Below, one piece after another: positions 1-6,743 of a stretch of DNA of 64,000 bases; the first letter of the stretch is position 1, and the number at the start of each line of letters is the position of its first letter. This stretch comes from [Ruminococcus] torques ATCC 27756 (GTDB lineage Bacteria > Bacillota > Clostridia > Lachnospirales > Lachnospiraceae): the NCBI RefSeq assembly GCF_000153925.1, contig NZ_DS264359.1, forward strand, positions 31,000 through 94,999. The letters are read 5' to 3'. The notes under the pieces are model-generated. The model was not told the origin of the DNA and ran no database searches. It was given only the letters and a program-made list of their open reading frames with translations. Made by a program: the position numbers and the translations under genes.

Positions 1-266
1 TGGAGTATGAAAAGGTAAGTATCGTAGATATAAATAATGGGAACAGATTTGAGACATACACAATTGCAGGAGAAAGAGGCAGCGGAATGATATGTCTCAA
101 TGGAGCTGCTGCAAGATGTGTTCAGACAGGTGATAAGATAATCATAATGTGCTATGCACAGATGACTCCAGAAGAGGTAAAGAAAAATCCACCTAAAGTA
201 GTATTTGTAGATGAGGATAACAAAATATCAAGAGTCGCAAGATACGAAAAACATGGTAAGCTATAA
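1..266 (+). CDS. panD: Aspartate 1-decarboxylase, C-terminal part (cut by window edge)
   Basis: This cytoplasmic pyruvoyl enzyme makes beta-alanine from L-aspartate for pantothenate and coenzyme A synthesis. The frame is open from base 3 and gives about 87 residues. They include the family core [14 protein letters not shown], the [10 protein letters not shown] turn and the strand [10 protein letters not shown]. The Gly-Ser self-cleavage site that creates the pyruvoyl group must lie upstream of the window. The C-terminal tail after the YAQM strand (about 30 residues) has no motif I recognise, though such tails are common in clostridial PanD. The gene is more AT-rich than recO downstream. The identification rests on motif recognition and is fairly secure. 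Confidence 0.85.
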   Translation, partial: EYEKVSIVDINNGNRFETYTIAGERGSGMICLNGAAARCVQTGDKIIIMCYAQMTPEEVKKNPPKVVFVDEDNKISRVARYEKHGKL

Positions 267-304
267 GACATGTAATTTGCAAATAAAAAAGGGCATTTCG
301 GTAA

Positions 305-466
305 TTAAAAAATGTAAAAGGTGAAGAATATGTCATCTGCCCTCGTTGTGAGCAAGAAGTTTATAAAGAAGTAATAATTTATCCATTTTGTAACTTTGGC
401 ATAATGGCATGGCTTGAAGGAGAAAATGATGAAAATAGCAAACCAGTGAAAGATAAATCTAAGTAA
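305..466 (+). pseudogene. Possible remnant of a small zinc-ribbon protein
   Basis: An open stretch of 53 codons contains a CPRC knuckle followed 20 residues later by a single Cys in PFCNFG. It looks like a zinc ribbon that has lost one ligand. An in-frame stop precedes it at 302-304. No ATG, GTG or TTG start stands before the CPRC motif and no ribosome site is visible. It may be a decayed gene or chance coding. I do not recognise a family. Confidence 0.25.
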
Positions 467-500
467 AATCTCAGCTTAACAATTTAATATCTATATTTAC

Positions 501-531
501 AAAGCAGTTGGTCTTATGATTGACTGCTTTT
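501..531 (+). terminator. Hairpin terminator candidate downstream of panD
   Basis: The stem AAAGCAGT / ACTGCTTT encloses a 15-base loop and is followed by a short T/A run. It would end transcription from panD and the relic behind it. Confidence 0.5.
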
Positions 532-565
532 AAAAAAGACACCGTTTAGGTGTGAGGTCTTTTTA
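532..565 (+). terminator. Second hairpin terminator, in tandem
   Basis: The outer stem AAAAAGAC / GTCTTTTT and the inner stem ACC / GGT form a hairpin that ends in a run of five T. The A tract on the left and T tract on the right would let it work in both directions. The rest of 267-789 holds no clear gene. It contains only a near-perfect palindrome at 632-660 (CTATACTT / AAGTATAG arms, sequence AT-rich). Confidence 0.6.
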
Positions 566-789
566 GTGTTATTTATAGTCATATCAAGGCTCGTTTAATT
601 ATGGTAAATTCGTGGTAAAATGAGTGCTTTTCTATACTTCAAAATATTTGAAAGTATAGTGTTTATACGGATAATCAAAAATTAGATATAAAATTTCACA
701 TGAATAAAAATGGTATTTTTTATACAGTATGACCTTCTTTTCTGTCGGGGAAACTATTCTTAAAGATCACGGAAGAAGAGGTGGAACAG

Positions 790-957
790 ATGAAAGAAGA
801 ATACTGGGAATTATTTATGACATCAGGAAAGATCGATGATTATTTGAATTATAAAAACAGCCGGAAAGCAGATGGAAGCTCCGGCAGAAAGGAACGGCGT
901 GAATCAGATTATACTGACAGGGATAGTACTCTCTACGATGCCGGTCGGCGAGTATGA
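790..957 (+). CDS. yqzL: YqzL-like small protein
   Basis: This 55-residue reading frame begins MKEEYWELFMTSGKIDDYL. That matches the short YqzL family, which sits just before recO in Bacillus and many clostridia and has the pattern aromatic-W-x-L-F-x-x-T/S-G-x-I/V-x-x-Y-L. GAAGAAGAGGTGG about 10 bases upstream can serve as ribosome site. The 3' end overlaps the recO start region in another frame, so the two are probably translationally coupled. The last 25 or so residues (charged, Ser/Arg-rich) are not typical of the family and may just reflect the overlap. The molecular function of YqzL is unknown. Confidence 0.6.
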   Translation: MKEEYWELFMTSGKIDDYLNYKNSRKADGSSGRKERRESDYTDRDSTLYDAGRRV

Positions 958-1639
958 CCGGCGTGTTGTAATACTTACAAAAGAACAGGGAAAGATCTCG
1001 GCGTTTGCACGGGGGGCAAGACGCCCGAACAGTCCGCTTGTCGGTGCGCTCAACCCGTTTTCTTTCGGAACGTTTACGATGTATGAGGGGAGGACGTCTT
1101 ACACGATACAGTCGGCAAGTATTTCTAATTATTTTGCCGAGCTGAGAGGCGACATTATCGGAGCATATTACGGTTTTTATTTTCTGGAATTTACAGATTA
1201 CTATACGAAAGAATTCAATGATGAGCGGGAAATGTTAAAACTTCTTTATCAGACGCTTCGGGCGCTGACAAATCCGCATATTCCAAACATGCTTATCCGT
1301 TACATATTTGAATTGAAAGCGTTGACGATCAACGGACAGGCGCCGCAGGTATTTCAGTGTATGACTTGCGGAAATAAAGAAAGACATGCCGTGTTCAGCG
1401 CGGTGAAAGGCGGACTTGTGTGCAGCGAATGTATGAAAGACGTGCGGGACGGGATGAGTCTGGATCCTTCGACTTTGTATAGTATGCAATATATAGAAAC
1501 AAGTACGATTGAGAAATTATATACGTTTAATGTGACAGAAAAAGTATTGACAGAACTTGGAAATGTGATGAGCCGGATGACGGATATATATGTCGGAAAG
1601 CATTTTAAATCACTGGAAATATTAGAGACTCTTATTTGA
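899..1639 (+). CDS. recO: DNA repair protein RecO
   Basis: RecO loads RecA onto SSB-coated single-stranded DNA together with RecR in the RecFOR recombinational repair pathway. The N-terminal OB fold is clear (ILTGIVLSTMPVGEYDRRVVIL, which spans about residues 5-26, followed by GKISAFARGARR). Four cysteines in the C-terminal half, CMTC and CSEC, make the zinc knuckle seen in many RecO proteins. A GTG start at 899 is preferred. AAAGGA lies 5 bases before it, and family members start right at this point. An in-frame ATG at 872 would add nine residues with a poorer ribosome site. The gene overlaps yqzL. Confidence 0.9.
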   Translation: MNQIILTGIVLSTMPVGEYDRRVVILTKEQGKISAFARGARRPNSPLVGALNPFSFGTFTMYEGRTSYTIQSASISNYFAELRGDIIGAYYGFYFLEFTDYYTKEFNDEREMLKLLYQTLRALTNPHIPNMLIRYIFELKALTINGQAPQVFQCMTCGNKERHAVFSAVKGGLVCSECMKDVRDGMSLDPSTLYSMQYIETSTIEKLYTFNVTEKVLTELGNVMSRMTDIYVGKHFKSLEILETLI

Positions 1640-1739
1640 TGTGGTGTATTTCAGGACAGGGATTGTGCTTAGATTTCAGAAGTCTGAGACAAAAACGTGA
1701 AAGAAAATAATAAAGGAAGAGAAGAAAGCGTAAGGTCAA

Positions 1740-2399
1740 ATGAGAATAGCGATATGTGAAGATGAAGAATTTATACAAAATTCGATTGAAAAAAATGTAG
1801 AGAAGTGTTTAGAAATAACAGGGATGGCAGGAAAATGTGAATGCTTCGTGTCTGCCGAAGAATTGCTTGAGAAAGGAAATATGCCATATGCACTGTATAT
1901 TCTTGACGTTGAGATGAAGAAGCTGAGCGGACTGGAACTGGCAGAACATATCCGAACAGAGGATAGAAATGCAGTGATCATTTTTATGACAAATCATAGT
2001 GAGATGATGCAGAAAGCATTCGACGTGCAGGCGTTTCAGTATCTGGTGAAACCGATCGATTCTGATACTGCGCACAATGTGATTATGCGCGCTCTGCGGA
2101 TCATCCGGGAAAAAAGAAATTATATCCGCTTTACAAACAAATTGAAAGATATGATTTTTTATTATGATGAGGTTGAGTGCATCGAAAGCCGCAGAAGAAA
2201 AATCATCGTACATACAGAAAAAAGAGATTATGAGTTTTACGGAAGTTTGAGTCAGATTGAAGAAGATATAAAAGGATCTATGTTTGTGAGAGTACATAAT
2301 TCATATCTTGTTAATTTGGAAAAATTAAGGGAAGTGGAGCGTGAATCAGTTACCCTTCGTTCGGGATTGAAAGTGCCGATTACAAGGACTTATAAGTAG
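1740..2399 (+). CDS. LytTR-family response regulator (AgrA-like)
   Basis: This is a two-component response regulator of 219 residues. The receiver domain spans about residues 1-120. It has the acidic pocket CEDEE, the predicted phospho-acceptor Asp56 in LYILDVEM and a Lys in the VKPI turn. The LytTR DNA-binding domain spans about 125-219 and has the family core FVRVHNSYLVNL. LytTR proteins bind paired direct repeats about 21-22 bp apart. Such repeats occur upstream of the agrD-like gene at 3989-4018. The gene is followed 57 bases later by its likely cognate kinase and lies upstream of agrD-agrB, so it is the probable AgrA of this locus. Confidence 0.85.
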   Translation: MRIAICEDEEFIQNSIEKNVEKCLEITGMAGKCECFVSAEELLEKGNMPYALYILDVEMKKLSGLELAEHIRTEDRNAVIIFMTNHSEMMQKAFDVQAFQYLVKPIDSDTAHNVIMRALRIIREKRNYIRFTNKLKDMIFYYDEVECIESRRRKIIVHTEKRDYEFYGSLSQIEEDIKGSMFVRVHNSYLVNLEKLREVERESVTLRSGLKVPITRTYK

Positions 2400-2456
2400 G
2401 AGTTCAACAAAGCATATCAAAAATTTATTCTGATGAGCAAAGGGGGAAGAGAATAG

Positions 2457-3737
2457 ATGATGGAATATGTATGGAGTACAATCGATTTTTTAGTAATGTA
2501 TTTGTTTGCTTTGTGCTTTTTCAAACCGAGGAGACGGATAGGAAAGCGAATTGATTTCATAATATTAATTGTAGTGGCGGTAATGGCATCTTTTATCAAT
2601 GATTATTTTGCCAATTCGGATATTAATTTAGTGGTGACAATTATTTTTATCGTAGTTGTACTTGGATTTTTTGAAGGAAATTGGAAGAGGAAATTATTTG
2701 TAGGAAGTTCTTTTTTTGCATTTATAATTACGATTGAAGGAATTGTTGCATTGAGTATAGGATATTTTTTTCATATTGAGGCATCCGAAATGCCGAAATT
2801 GGACAGTGATATTACGCAGTTTTTCCAACGCTTTCTTACAGAACTGCGACTGATCCTCGTGCTTGTCCTATATTTTTTCAGCAGGCGCAAGAAAAATGCG
2901 CCGGAGAGAAAGGTACAGAAAAGCTTTTTGATTATTCCGATATTAAGCGCTGTTTTGATTATTTATCTTCATGAGGCGCAGATTATGAGGGATTCGATTG
3001 ATCTGATTTTTAGTTGGATAGTGACAATTATCGTCATCGTGATCAATATTATCACTTATATTCTTTTCCGAAAACAGGAGCAATATCATATCGCAGAAGG
3101 GGAGATGAAAAATCAGTTAAAAGAATATGAATATCAAAAGCTTCATTACGAACAGGTCGAGCAGCATCAGCAGGAAATCCGAAAGATTCGGCATGATATG
3201 AAAAATCAGATCGCAGGAATATACGGATATCTTGAAAAAGGAGAAATTGAAGAGGGAAAGCGGGAAGTTTGCAGTATCTTGAATCAATTAGAAAAGGCAG
3301 AGCAGAAATTATTTACTGCGAACGCAGTTGTGAACGGAATCTTGAATATGAAGTATGTAGAGATTGAAGCAAAGCAGATTGAAGCAAAGTTAGATGTAAA
3401 ATTGCCGGAGATACTGGGAATTACAGGAACGGATTTAGGAGTGTTGTTCGGAAATATATTGGATAATGCAATCGAAGCATGCGAGTCTTGCAAAAAAGAA
3501 AAATGGATCGACTTGTTTGCAGTATACGAAAATCATGGAATTGTCATTTGTTGTAAAAATTCATGCAGTGAAACAGTAATGGATCTTCACACGAGAAAAT
3601 CTGATAAGCGTAATCATGGCTTTGGTCTGTCTAGCGTAAAACAAATTGCAGAAAAATACAATGGAGACGTCTGGTGGGAGTCAGAAAAAGAAAGTTTTAC
3701 ATTGAATATAAATTTATGGGAAAAAATTGAAAAATAG
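2457..3737 (+). CDS. GHKL sensor histidine kinase (AgrC-like)
   Basis: This 426-residue membrane kinase has five to six hydrophobic segments in its first 205 residues. A coiled linker follows, then the H-box RHDMKNQIAGIYGYL with predicted phospho-His246. The C-terminal GHKL ATPase domain has the N-box LFGNILDNAIEAC and the G-box HGFGLSSVKQIAEKYNG. This polytopic-sensor plus HATPase_c_5 layout is that of AgrC/ComD-type peptide receptors. AAAGGGGG precedes the start. It follows the LytTR regulator and ends in a strong terminator. The likely ligand is the peptide encoded at 4097-4243, which is an inference from position. Confidence 0.85.
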   Translation: MMEYVWSTIDFLVMYLFALCFFKPRRRIGKRIDFIILIVVAVMASFINDYFANSDINLVVTIIFIVVVLGFFEGNWKRKLFVGSSFFAFIITIEGIVALSIGYFFHIEASEMPKLDSDITQFFQRFLTELRLILVLVLYFFSRRKKNAPERKVQKSFLIIPILSAVLIIYLHEAQIMRDSIDLIFSWIVTIIVIVINIITYILFRKQEQYHIAEGEMKNQLKEYEYQKLHYEQVEQHQQEIRKIRHDMKNQIAGIYGYLEKGEIEEGKREVCSILNQLEKAEQKLFTANAVVNGILNMKYVEIEAKQIEAKLDVKLPEILGITGTDLGVLFGNILDNAIEACESCKKEKWIDLFAVYENHGIVICCKNSCSETVMDLHTRKSDKRNHGFGLSSVKQIAEKYNGDVWWESEKESFTLNINLWEKIEK

Positions 3738-3749
3738 TATATACGAGAA

Positions 3750-3789
3750 ATACAGCAGTATCCTAAGAGGGTATTTGCTGTATTTTTTG
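3750..3789 (+). terminator. Rho-independent terminator after the kinase gene
   Basis: The arms ATACAGCA and TGCTGTAT form a stem that is followed by six T. It separates the regulator/kinase pair from the agrD-agrB unit. Confidence 0.8.
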
Positions 3790-3793
3790 TATA

Positions 3794-3877
3794 GGTGACG
3801 ATACAAGTCTGGAGGTGTCAAAGACCTTAACGGTTGTGTACAATTCTGAAATGTGCCTTTTGCGCTTTCAGTGATCT
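3794..3877 (+). repeat. Post-terminator repeat, copy A
   Basis: This is a diverged copy of a dispersed element also seen at 49509-49594, 61086-61170, 51518-51560 (5' half) and 52292-52317 plus 53808-53835 (split by an IS). It starts a few bases after a terminator T-run with GGTGACGATACAAGTCTGG. It ends with ATGTGCCTTTTG and then CTTTCAGTGAT. It is the least conserved copy. The rest of the 3738-4096 gap holds the agr promoter. Confidence 0.5.
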
Positions 3878-3988
3878 GGCTTGTGATGAATTTTTATAAA
3901 ATTTAGAATGACTGTTTTTTAAGTTGTTTTTTGCCGATCGGATCAAAACGAAAGAAATATAGAAACAAATATCATGTTAAAGTGCGAG

Positions 3989-4052
3989 TTGTTACAATAA
4001 ACTATGCATTTTGTTACATGTTGGAAAAATTCAAAGAAAAATAGTGTATAAT
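3989..4052 (+). promoter_or_regulatory. Candidate LytTR-activated promoter of agrD-agrB
   Basis: Two identical TTGTTACA half-sites begin at 3989 and 4011, 22 bp or two helical turns apart. This is the geometry of LytTR operators. A perfect TATAAT -10 box lies at 4047-4052. The sequence 17 bp upstream of it (around 4024-4029, GAAAAA) is a poor -35 box, as expected for an activator-dependent promoter. The downstream half-site sits just upstream of that position. Control by the neighbouring LytTR regulator is an inference. Confidence 0.6.
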
Positions 4053-4096
4053 CAGAAACATAAAAAATCAGTCAAACAAAAGAGGGAAGAGGGGAA

Positions 4097-4243
4097 ATGA
4101 TGTGGAAAATGATTCATAAAAGATGGTTAAGCCTTTTGGTATTTGGCGCGGATATGGTTACAAGATTTGCTGCAAGTAACAAGTGTATATGGTATCTTTA
4201 TCAAGAAGAAATTCCGAAAGATGCAGTGAAATTGAAAAAATGA
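4097..4243 (+). CDS. agrD: AgrD-like cyclic peptide autoinducer precursor
   Basis: This 48-residue ORF encodes a precursor with the three parts of AgrD. They are an N-terminal amphipathic region with basic and aromatic residues (about 1-24), a peptide segment SNKCIWYL around Cys30, and an acidic-then-Pro recognition tail YQEEIPKDAVKLKK. The tail resembles the AgrD C-terminal region EVPKEL of Staphylococcus. The CIWYL segment resembles the CLWFT ring I recall for the clostridial autoinducer. The predicted product is a five-residue thiolactone (Cys30 to Leu34), with a six-residue ring to Tyr35 as an alternative. AGAGGGGAA precedes the ATGATG start. The stop overlaps the AgrB start as ATGA. Confidence 0.85.
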   Translation: MMWKMIHKRWLSLLVFGADMVTRFAASNKCIWYLYQEEIPKDAVKLKK

Positions 4244-4809
4244 AAAACAAAAGAGAAGATCGGTTTGAAGCAATCGTCGATCAGTTTGTAAAAAATGATC
4301 TGATTGCACAAGAGGAGTATTCTTATTATTTATATGGGGTGAAACATTTAGAAGTTTTAATCATGACAACAGGCGGAGTATTATTGAGTGGCATATTGTT
4401 AAAGGAGATATTGTTTACAGTCGTATTTCTAATTACATTTTCACTATTAAGAATCGGATGGCAAGGGATACATGCGAAAACGAAAATAAGATGTTTCTGT
4501 TATTCGTTACTGTTATTTTTAAGTGGAATCTATGTAAAAAAACAGGTAGTTCGTTCGATTGATCTTTTTAGTCAGGCAGTGTTTATGGGAAGTATGTTGA
4601 TAATTTTGCTTTTGACTGCATTGTGGAAGTATAAAATCGACGGGAAATTAAATGAGTTAAAAAGATGTTTTTGGATATTAGGCGGTGTCAGTTTAGCGAT
4701 AGTGCTTGACATTTTTGTAAAAAGTGAGGCTGTTATGTGTGGGATTGGATATTCTTGTTTCGCAATGATTTTGCTTTGGTTTATTAGTATGGTGAGGACA
4801 AAGGAATGA
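4240..4809 (+). CDS. agrB: AgrB-like autoinducer-processing peptidase
   Basis: This integral membrane cysteine endopeptidase removes the C-terminal tail of AgrD and forms the thiolactone. The 189-residue product has five to six hydrophobic segments. It carries the catalytic pair His78 and Cys85 in GWQGIHAKTKIRC, with the seven-residue spacing of the family (His77/Cys84 in S. aureus as I recall). The start at 4240 overlaps the agrD stop by ATGA. It gives the usual AgrB length, whereas an in-frame upstream start at 4183 would lie inside agrD. The 3' end again overlaps the next gene by ATGA. The first residue of the HA pair is preceded by Ile rather than the usual aromatic. Confidence 0.88.
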   Translation: MKNKREDRFEAIVDQFVKNDLIAQEEYSYYLYGVKHLEVLIMTTGGVLLSGILLKEILFTVVFLITFSLLRIGWQGIHAKTKIRCFCYSLLLFLSGIYVKKQVVRSIDLFSQAVFMGSMLIILLLTALWKYKIDGKLNELKRCFWILGGVSLAIVLDIFVKSEAVMCGIGYSCFAMILLWFISMVRTKE

Positions 4810-6203
4810 AAAAGAGAAGAATTATAATAGCAGTTATAAGTATTATTGTAGTTGCGGCGATGGTGTTATTCGATATGTTGTATATGAAAAAGGATAAAAA
4901 AGAGGAATTGCCACAAGAAGAAAAGAAAGTTGAGGAAATTGTGTGGATTACAGAGTCTTCTATTGAGGGAGTACAAAGTGAGATGGAAGAGGCGTTGAAT
5001 GCGTTGTTGAAAAAACGTGGATGTGAATATAAAGTACGATTCGTATGCTTTCCAATGGAAACATATGAGGAAGATGTTGCAGAATATTTAGAGAACAATT
5101 CTGCTGATATTATTTACAGCAATTTGCGCGTCGTAGGAGATGACAGTAATCAGTATTATTCATTCTATAAAAACGGATATTTGCAAAATTTAGAAAAAAT
5201 CAGAGAAGATGAAAAATTTTATGATGCGTATTCGGAAAAAACATGGGAGCATATGGAAATTAACGGCGAAATCTATGGGATTCCATCATATAGTTATGAG
5301 GGAAACGGTTTGTATTATGTGTTTAATCAACAATATTTGGATAAATATAATGTAGACATATCGCAGGTTACAGGAGATTTGCAGACATTGTATCCGATTT
5401 TGACGGAACTGTCGGAAAAAGAAAAAGATAACAAAGCGTTCGTGCCGCTACATTCTTATGAATATATGATTTATGCTCCTGAATATACAGAGATTTTAGA
5501 TACAATCAGGGTAAAAGAAGGTATGGAAAAACCGATTGCAGAGAATTTACTGAATAATGAACAGGTGAAAGAATCCGTGTTGCTTCTTAACGAATTTCAT
5601 AAAAATGGATTGCTGAAGGAGGGATCGGCAAATACGTTGGCAAATGGTAATTTCTTCGTGATGCTTATGTATGCAGATGATCCAGAGTTACTTCAAGAAT
5701 ATTTTGATACAATCTGCGAGGAAAATAATAAAAAACCACTCTCCTTAAAGTATGTAAAGATAGGAGAGCATTATCCCCCGCATAGAACAGGCGGAATGAA
5801 CAGTGTGTTAAAAGGTGGAAACACAGAGAAAGCAATCGACCTTTTGAAAAGGACAGTTACAGATGAAGAAATCAGTAATCTTTTGAAATATGGAACAGAA
5901 GAGATGGAAGAAACACCGGCGATGCTTCAATGGATGTTTGGGAACGATCAGTGGAGCAAGGAGAAAAATGCAGTGAAAGAATCTTTAATCGCAGGAATTC
6001 AATTCGATGGAAGAGTTTACAAAGAACAGATAGATCAGCTTTCACAAATATATTACAGCTATTCAGAATTGTTCCGAGGTCTGTCAGAAAATCCGCAGGA
6101 AGATTATGAAAAAATGATGCAGGAAATGGAAGCGGCAGGAATTAACGCGATAACAGAAGAAGTAAATAATCAGTTGGATCAGTGGTATAACACGGTTCGA
6201 TAA
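4806..6203 (+). CDS. Membrane-anchored extracellular solute-binding-like protein in the agr operon
   Basis: This 465-residue protein has an uncleaved-looking N-terminal membrane segment (about residues 6-25) with no lipobox Cys, then a Lys/Glu-rich linker. The rest is an extracellular domain that looks like an ABC solute-binding protein of the sugar/oligosaccharide class. It has the DIIYSN and GIPSYSYEGNGLYY motifs and an amphipathic C terminus ending in EEVNNQLDQWYNTVR. No transport permease is adjacent. The ATGA overlap with agrB indicates coupled translation, so it is probably made with the quorum-sensing machinery. A role in peptide capture or presentation is conceivable but unproven. Confidence 0.65.
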   Translation: MKKRRIIIAVISIIVVAAMVLFDMLYMKKDKKEELPQEEKKVEEIVWITESSIEGVQSEMEEALNALLKKRGCEYKVRFVCFPMETYEEDVAEYLENNSADIIYSNLRVVGDDSNQYYSFYKNGYLQNLEKIREDEKFYDAYSEKTWEHMEINGEIYGIPSYSYEGNGLYYVFNQQYLDKYNVDISQVTGDLQTLYPILTELSEKEKDNKAFVPLHSYEYMIYAPEYTEILDTIRVKEGMEKPIAENLLNNEQVKESVLLLNEFHKNGLLKEGSANTLANGNFFVMLMYADDPELLQEYFDTICEENNKKPLSLKYVKIGEHYPPHRTGGMNSVLKGGNTEKAIDLLKRTVTDEEISNLLKYGTEEMEETPAMLQWMFGNDQWSKEKNAVKESLIAGIQFDGRVYKEQIDQLSQIYYSYSELFRGLSENPQEDYEKMMQEMEAAGINAITEEVNNQLDQWYNTVR

Positions 6204-6217
6204 GAGGATTTGAAATT

Positions 6218-6241
6218 ATTTTCGGGGCGTACGACCGAAAA
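6218..6241 (+). terminator. Hairpin between solute-binding-like gene and small secreted protein
   Basis: The arms TTTTCGG and CCGAAAA enclose a 10-base loop. There is no T-run, so it may be an attenuator or mRNA-stabilising stem rather than a full terminator. Confidence 0.35.
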
Positions 6242-6289
6242 TGATCATAAATGAACAAAAAGAAAAAGATTAAAAAGGAGGACAAGAAC

Positions 6290-6640
6290 ATGACTAAGAG
6301 AATGAAACGAATTGCGGCATTGTTGACATGCGGGTTGGTGTTGGCAAGTGGAACAAGTGTGTATGCGGGAAATGCAGAAGGAACGCTTTTAGGGTATCCG
6401 ATTTCACTAGAAGTATCAGTTAGAAAAGCGTCTGCGATGACGGCTGGAAGTTATCCGAAAACAACTATTTATCCTTATCGTTATGCTACAGGTGGAAGTG
6501 CAAACCAACTGATTCCAATGACAGCGGTTTCTGGGGGCGGTACGGCGAGCGTTTATGCTCCTGATGGATGGGATATTGGAAAGGCAGAAAGTTTGCATGA
6601 AAATGGTGGTGTCAAAGCATATTTAGTAGCATATCCATAA
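6290..6640 (+). CDS. Small secreted protein of unknown function
   Basis: The 116-residue product has a classical signal peptide (basic MTKRMKR, hydrophobic core, likely cleavage after TSVYA). It leaves a mature protein of about 90 residues rich in Gly, Ser, Thr, Tyr and Pro, with no Cys. AAAAAGGAGGACAAGAAC gives a strong ribosome site for the ATG at 6290. An in-frame ATG at 6251 lacks one. I do not recognise a family. Its position at the end of the agr cluster makes it a candidate output or co-regulated exoprotein, but this is inference. Confidence 0.6.
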   Translation: MTKRMKRIAALLTCGLVLASGTSVYAGNAEGTLLGYPISLEVSVRKASAMTAGSYPKTTIYPYRYATGGSANQLIPMTAVSGGGTASVYAPDGWDIGKAESLHENGGVKAYLVAYP

Positions 6641-6743
6641 ATTAAATTTAAAAATTTTTAGGCACAGGTATTTAGGCGCAGCTCTTAATATATAGTTGGG
6701 TATAAAAAATGATTAAAAATTAAATATTGGTTGAGTGAATAAG

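Noticed and set aside
4183..4239. Upstream start for AgrB adding 19 residues
   Set aside because: It lies inside agrD. The ATGA-coupled start at 4240 gives the family's normal length and N terminus.
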